A DNA stretch of 64,000 nt from Acidobacteriota bacterium. GTDB taxonomy: Bacteria > Acidobacteriota > Holophagae > Acanthopleuribacterales > Acanthopleuribacteraceae. The DNA lies in the NCBI GenBank assembly GCA_020439745.1, contig JAGQSC010000009.1:1-64000 (forward strand). The letters run 5' to 3'. Below, piece after piece: positions 63,885 through 64,000 of the stretch. Made by a program: the position numbers and the translations under genes. Each line of letters begins with the position of its first letter. Position 1 is the first letter of the stretch. The notes below the pieces were generated by a model that was not told where the DNA came from, ran no database searches, and worked only from the letters and a program-made list of their open reading frames with translations.

Positions 63885-64000
63885 CACGACGCCCTTGTTG
63901 GTCTCGTCTTGCACCGATTTGCGCATCATCGGGAGTCAAACGAGGTATTCCGTCAGTACGTGGAAACCATGCACCACAGTTTGAGCAAGTCAGTTCGAAT
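63877..64000 (-). CDS. 3' end of a Trm112/UPF0434-like zinc-ribbon gene (partial)
   Basis: Forty C-terminal residues are visible before the stop at 63877-63879; the start is beyond the window. They read FELTCSNCGAWFPRTDGIP then RLTPDDAQ and a charged tail. The C-x2-C knuckle followed by DGIPRL is typical of Trm112-like small proteins that stabilise methyltransferases or stand near LPS genes. The overlap with rfaE1 indicates one operon. Confidence 0.65.
   Translation of the reverse strand, partial: FELTCSNCGAWFPRTDGIPRLTPDDAQIGARRDQQGRRDD

Overview
The window reads as ordinary chromosome of a large-genome Gram-negative bacterium, most likely an acidobacterium or close relative. That placement is inferred from gene content, not from a marker tree. 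Supporting content: lpxC, a heptose-7-phosphate kinase, a TonB-like protein and an outer-membrane barrel (LPS outer membrane); two Ser/Thr kinases and a ToxR-type regulator fused to TPR arrays; a sulfatase-like lipoprotein with TPRs; a CRTAC1/ASPIC-UnbV protein paired with a multihaem cytochrome; two DUF4388 proteins. Base composition is near 50% GC. No phage, insertion sequence, CRISPR array or rRNA was seen. Two tRNAs are present (Thr-TGT, Ala-GGC).

Layout. 0-0.4 kb: dispersed repeats. 0.4-7.5 kb: sulfatase/TPR lipoprotein, lysA, and a pentahaem membrane cytochrome-CRTAC1 pair. 7.6-12.3 kb: dnaE followed 7 bp later by a GAF-GGDEF diguanylate cyclase. 12.4-17.2 kb: an overlapping operon M20 amidohydrolase-GHMP kinase-rarA-hotdog thioesterase-era. 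17.5-27.7 kb: an exported-protein zone with an outer-membrane barrel and partner, a protein ending in a PVELLSFEIE motif, an M3 peptidase, a beta-propeller with an IPTL-CTERM-like tail, a secreted protein behind a perfect CRP-type palindrome, and a large trypsin-like protease. 27.8-32.7 kb: Ser/Thr kinase-TPR plus a 65-residue protein, divergent from a winged-helix/TPR membrane regulator. 32.6-37.4 kb: an EI24 membrane protein, then an AidB-like dehydrogenase, selU, selD and a SUI1 factor. 37.4-45.5 kb: a second kinase-TPR protein and a DUF4388/TPR/helical-repeat cluster. 45.6-51.2 kb: lpxC, rsgA, a thioredoxin-fold protein, DUF502, pgsA, cutA and a LysM protein. 51.4-55.9 kb: a Fis-like protein, aroC, and a Wzz-Wzy-GDSL surface polysaccharide group. 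56-64 kb: gpsA, a sigma-54 activator, a TonB-like protein, ftcD, a PDZ-GAF-SpoIIE phosphatase, rfaE1 and the end of a Trm112-like gene.

Regulation visible in the sequence: several genes lacking a ribosome-binding site have a -10-like hexamer ending 6 nt (in two weaker cases 8 nt) before the ATG, the geometry of leaderless mRNAs. Two perfect TGTGA-N6-TCACA palindromes and two near matches lie in intergenic regions. Convergent neighbours repeatedly overlap, by up to 74 bp.

Most credible leads: the cytochrome-CRTAC1 pair, the IPTL-like/exported gene zone with CRP-like sites, the kinase-small protein-TPR regulator module, and the recurrent leaderless promoter layout.
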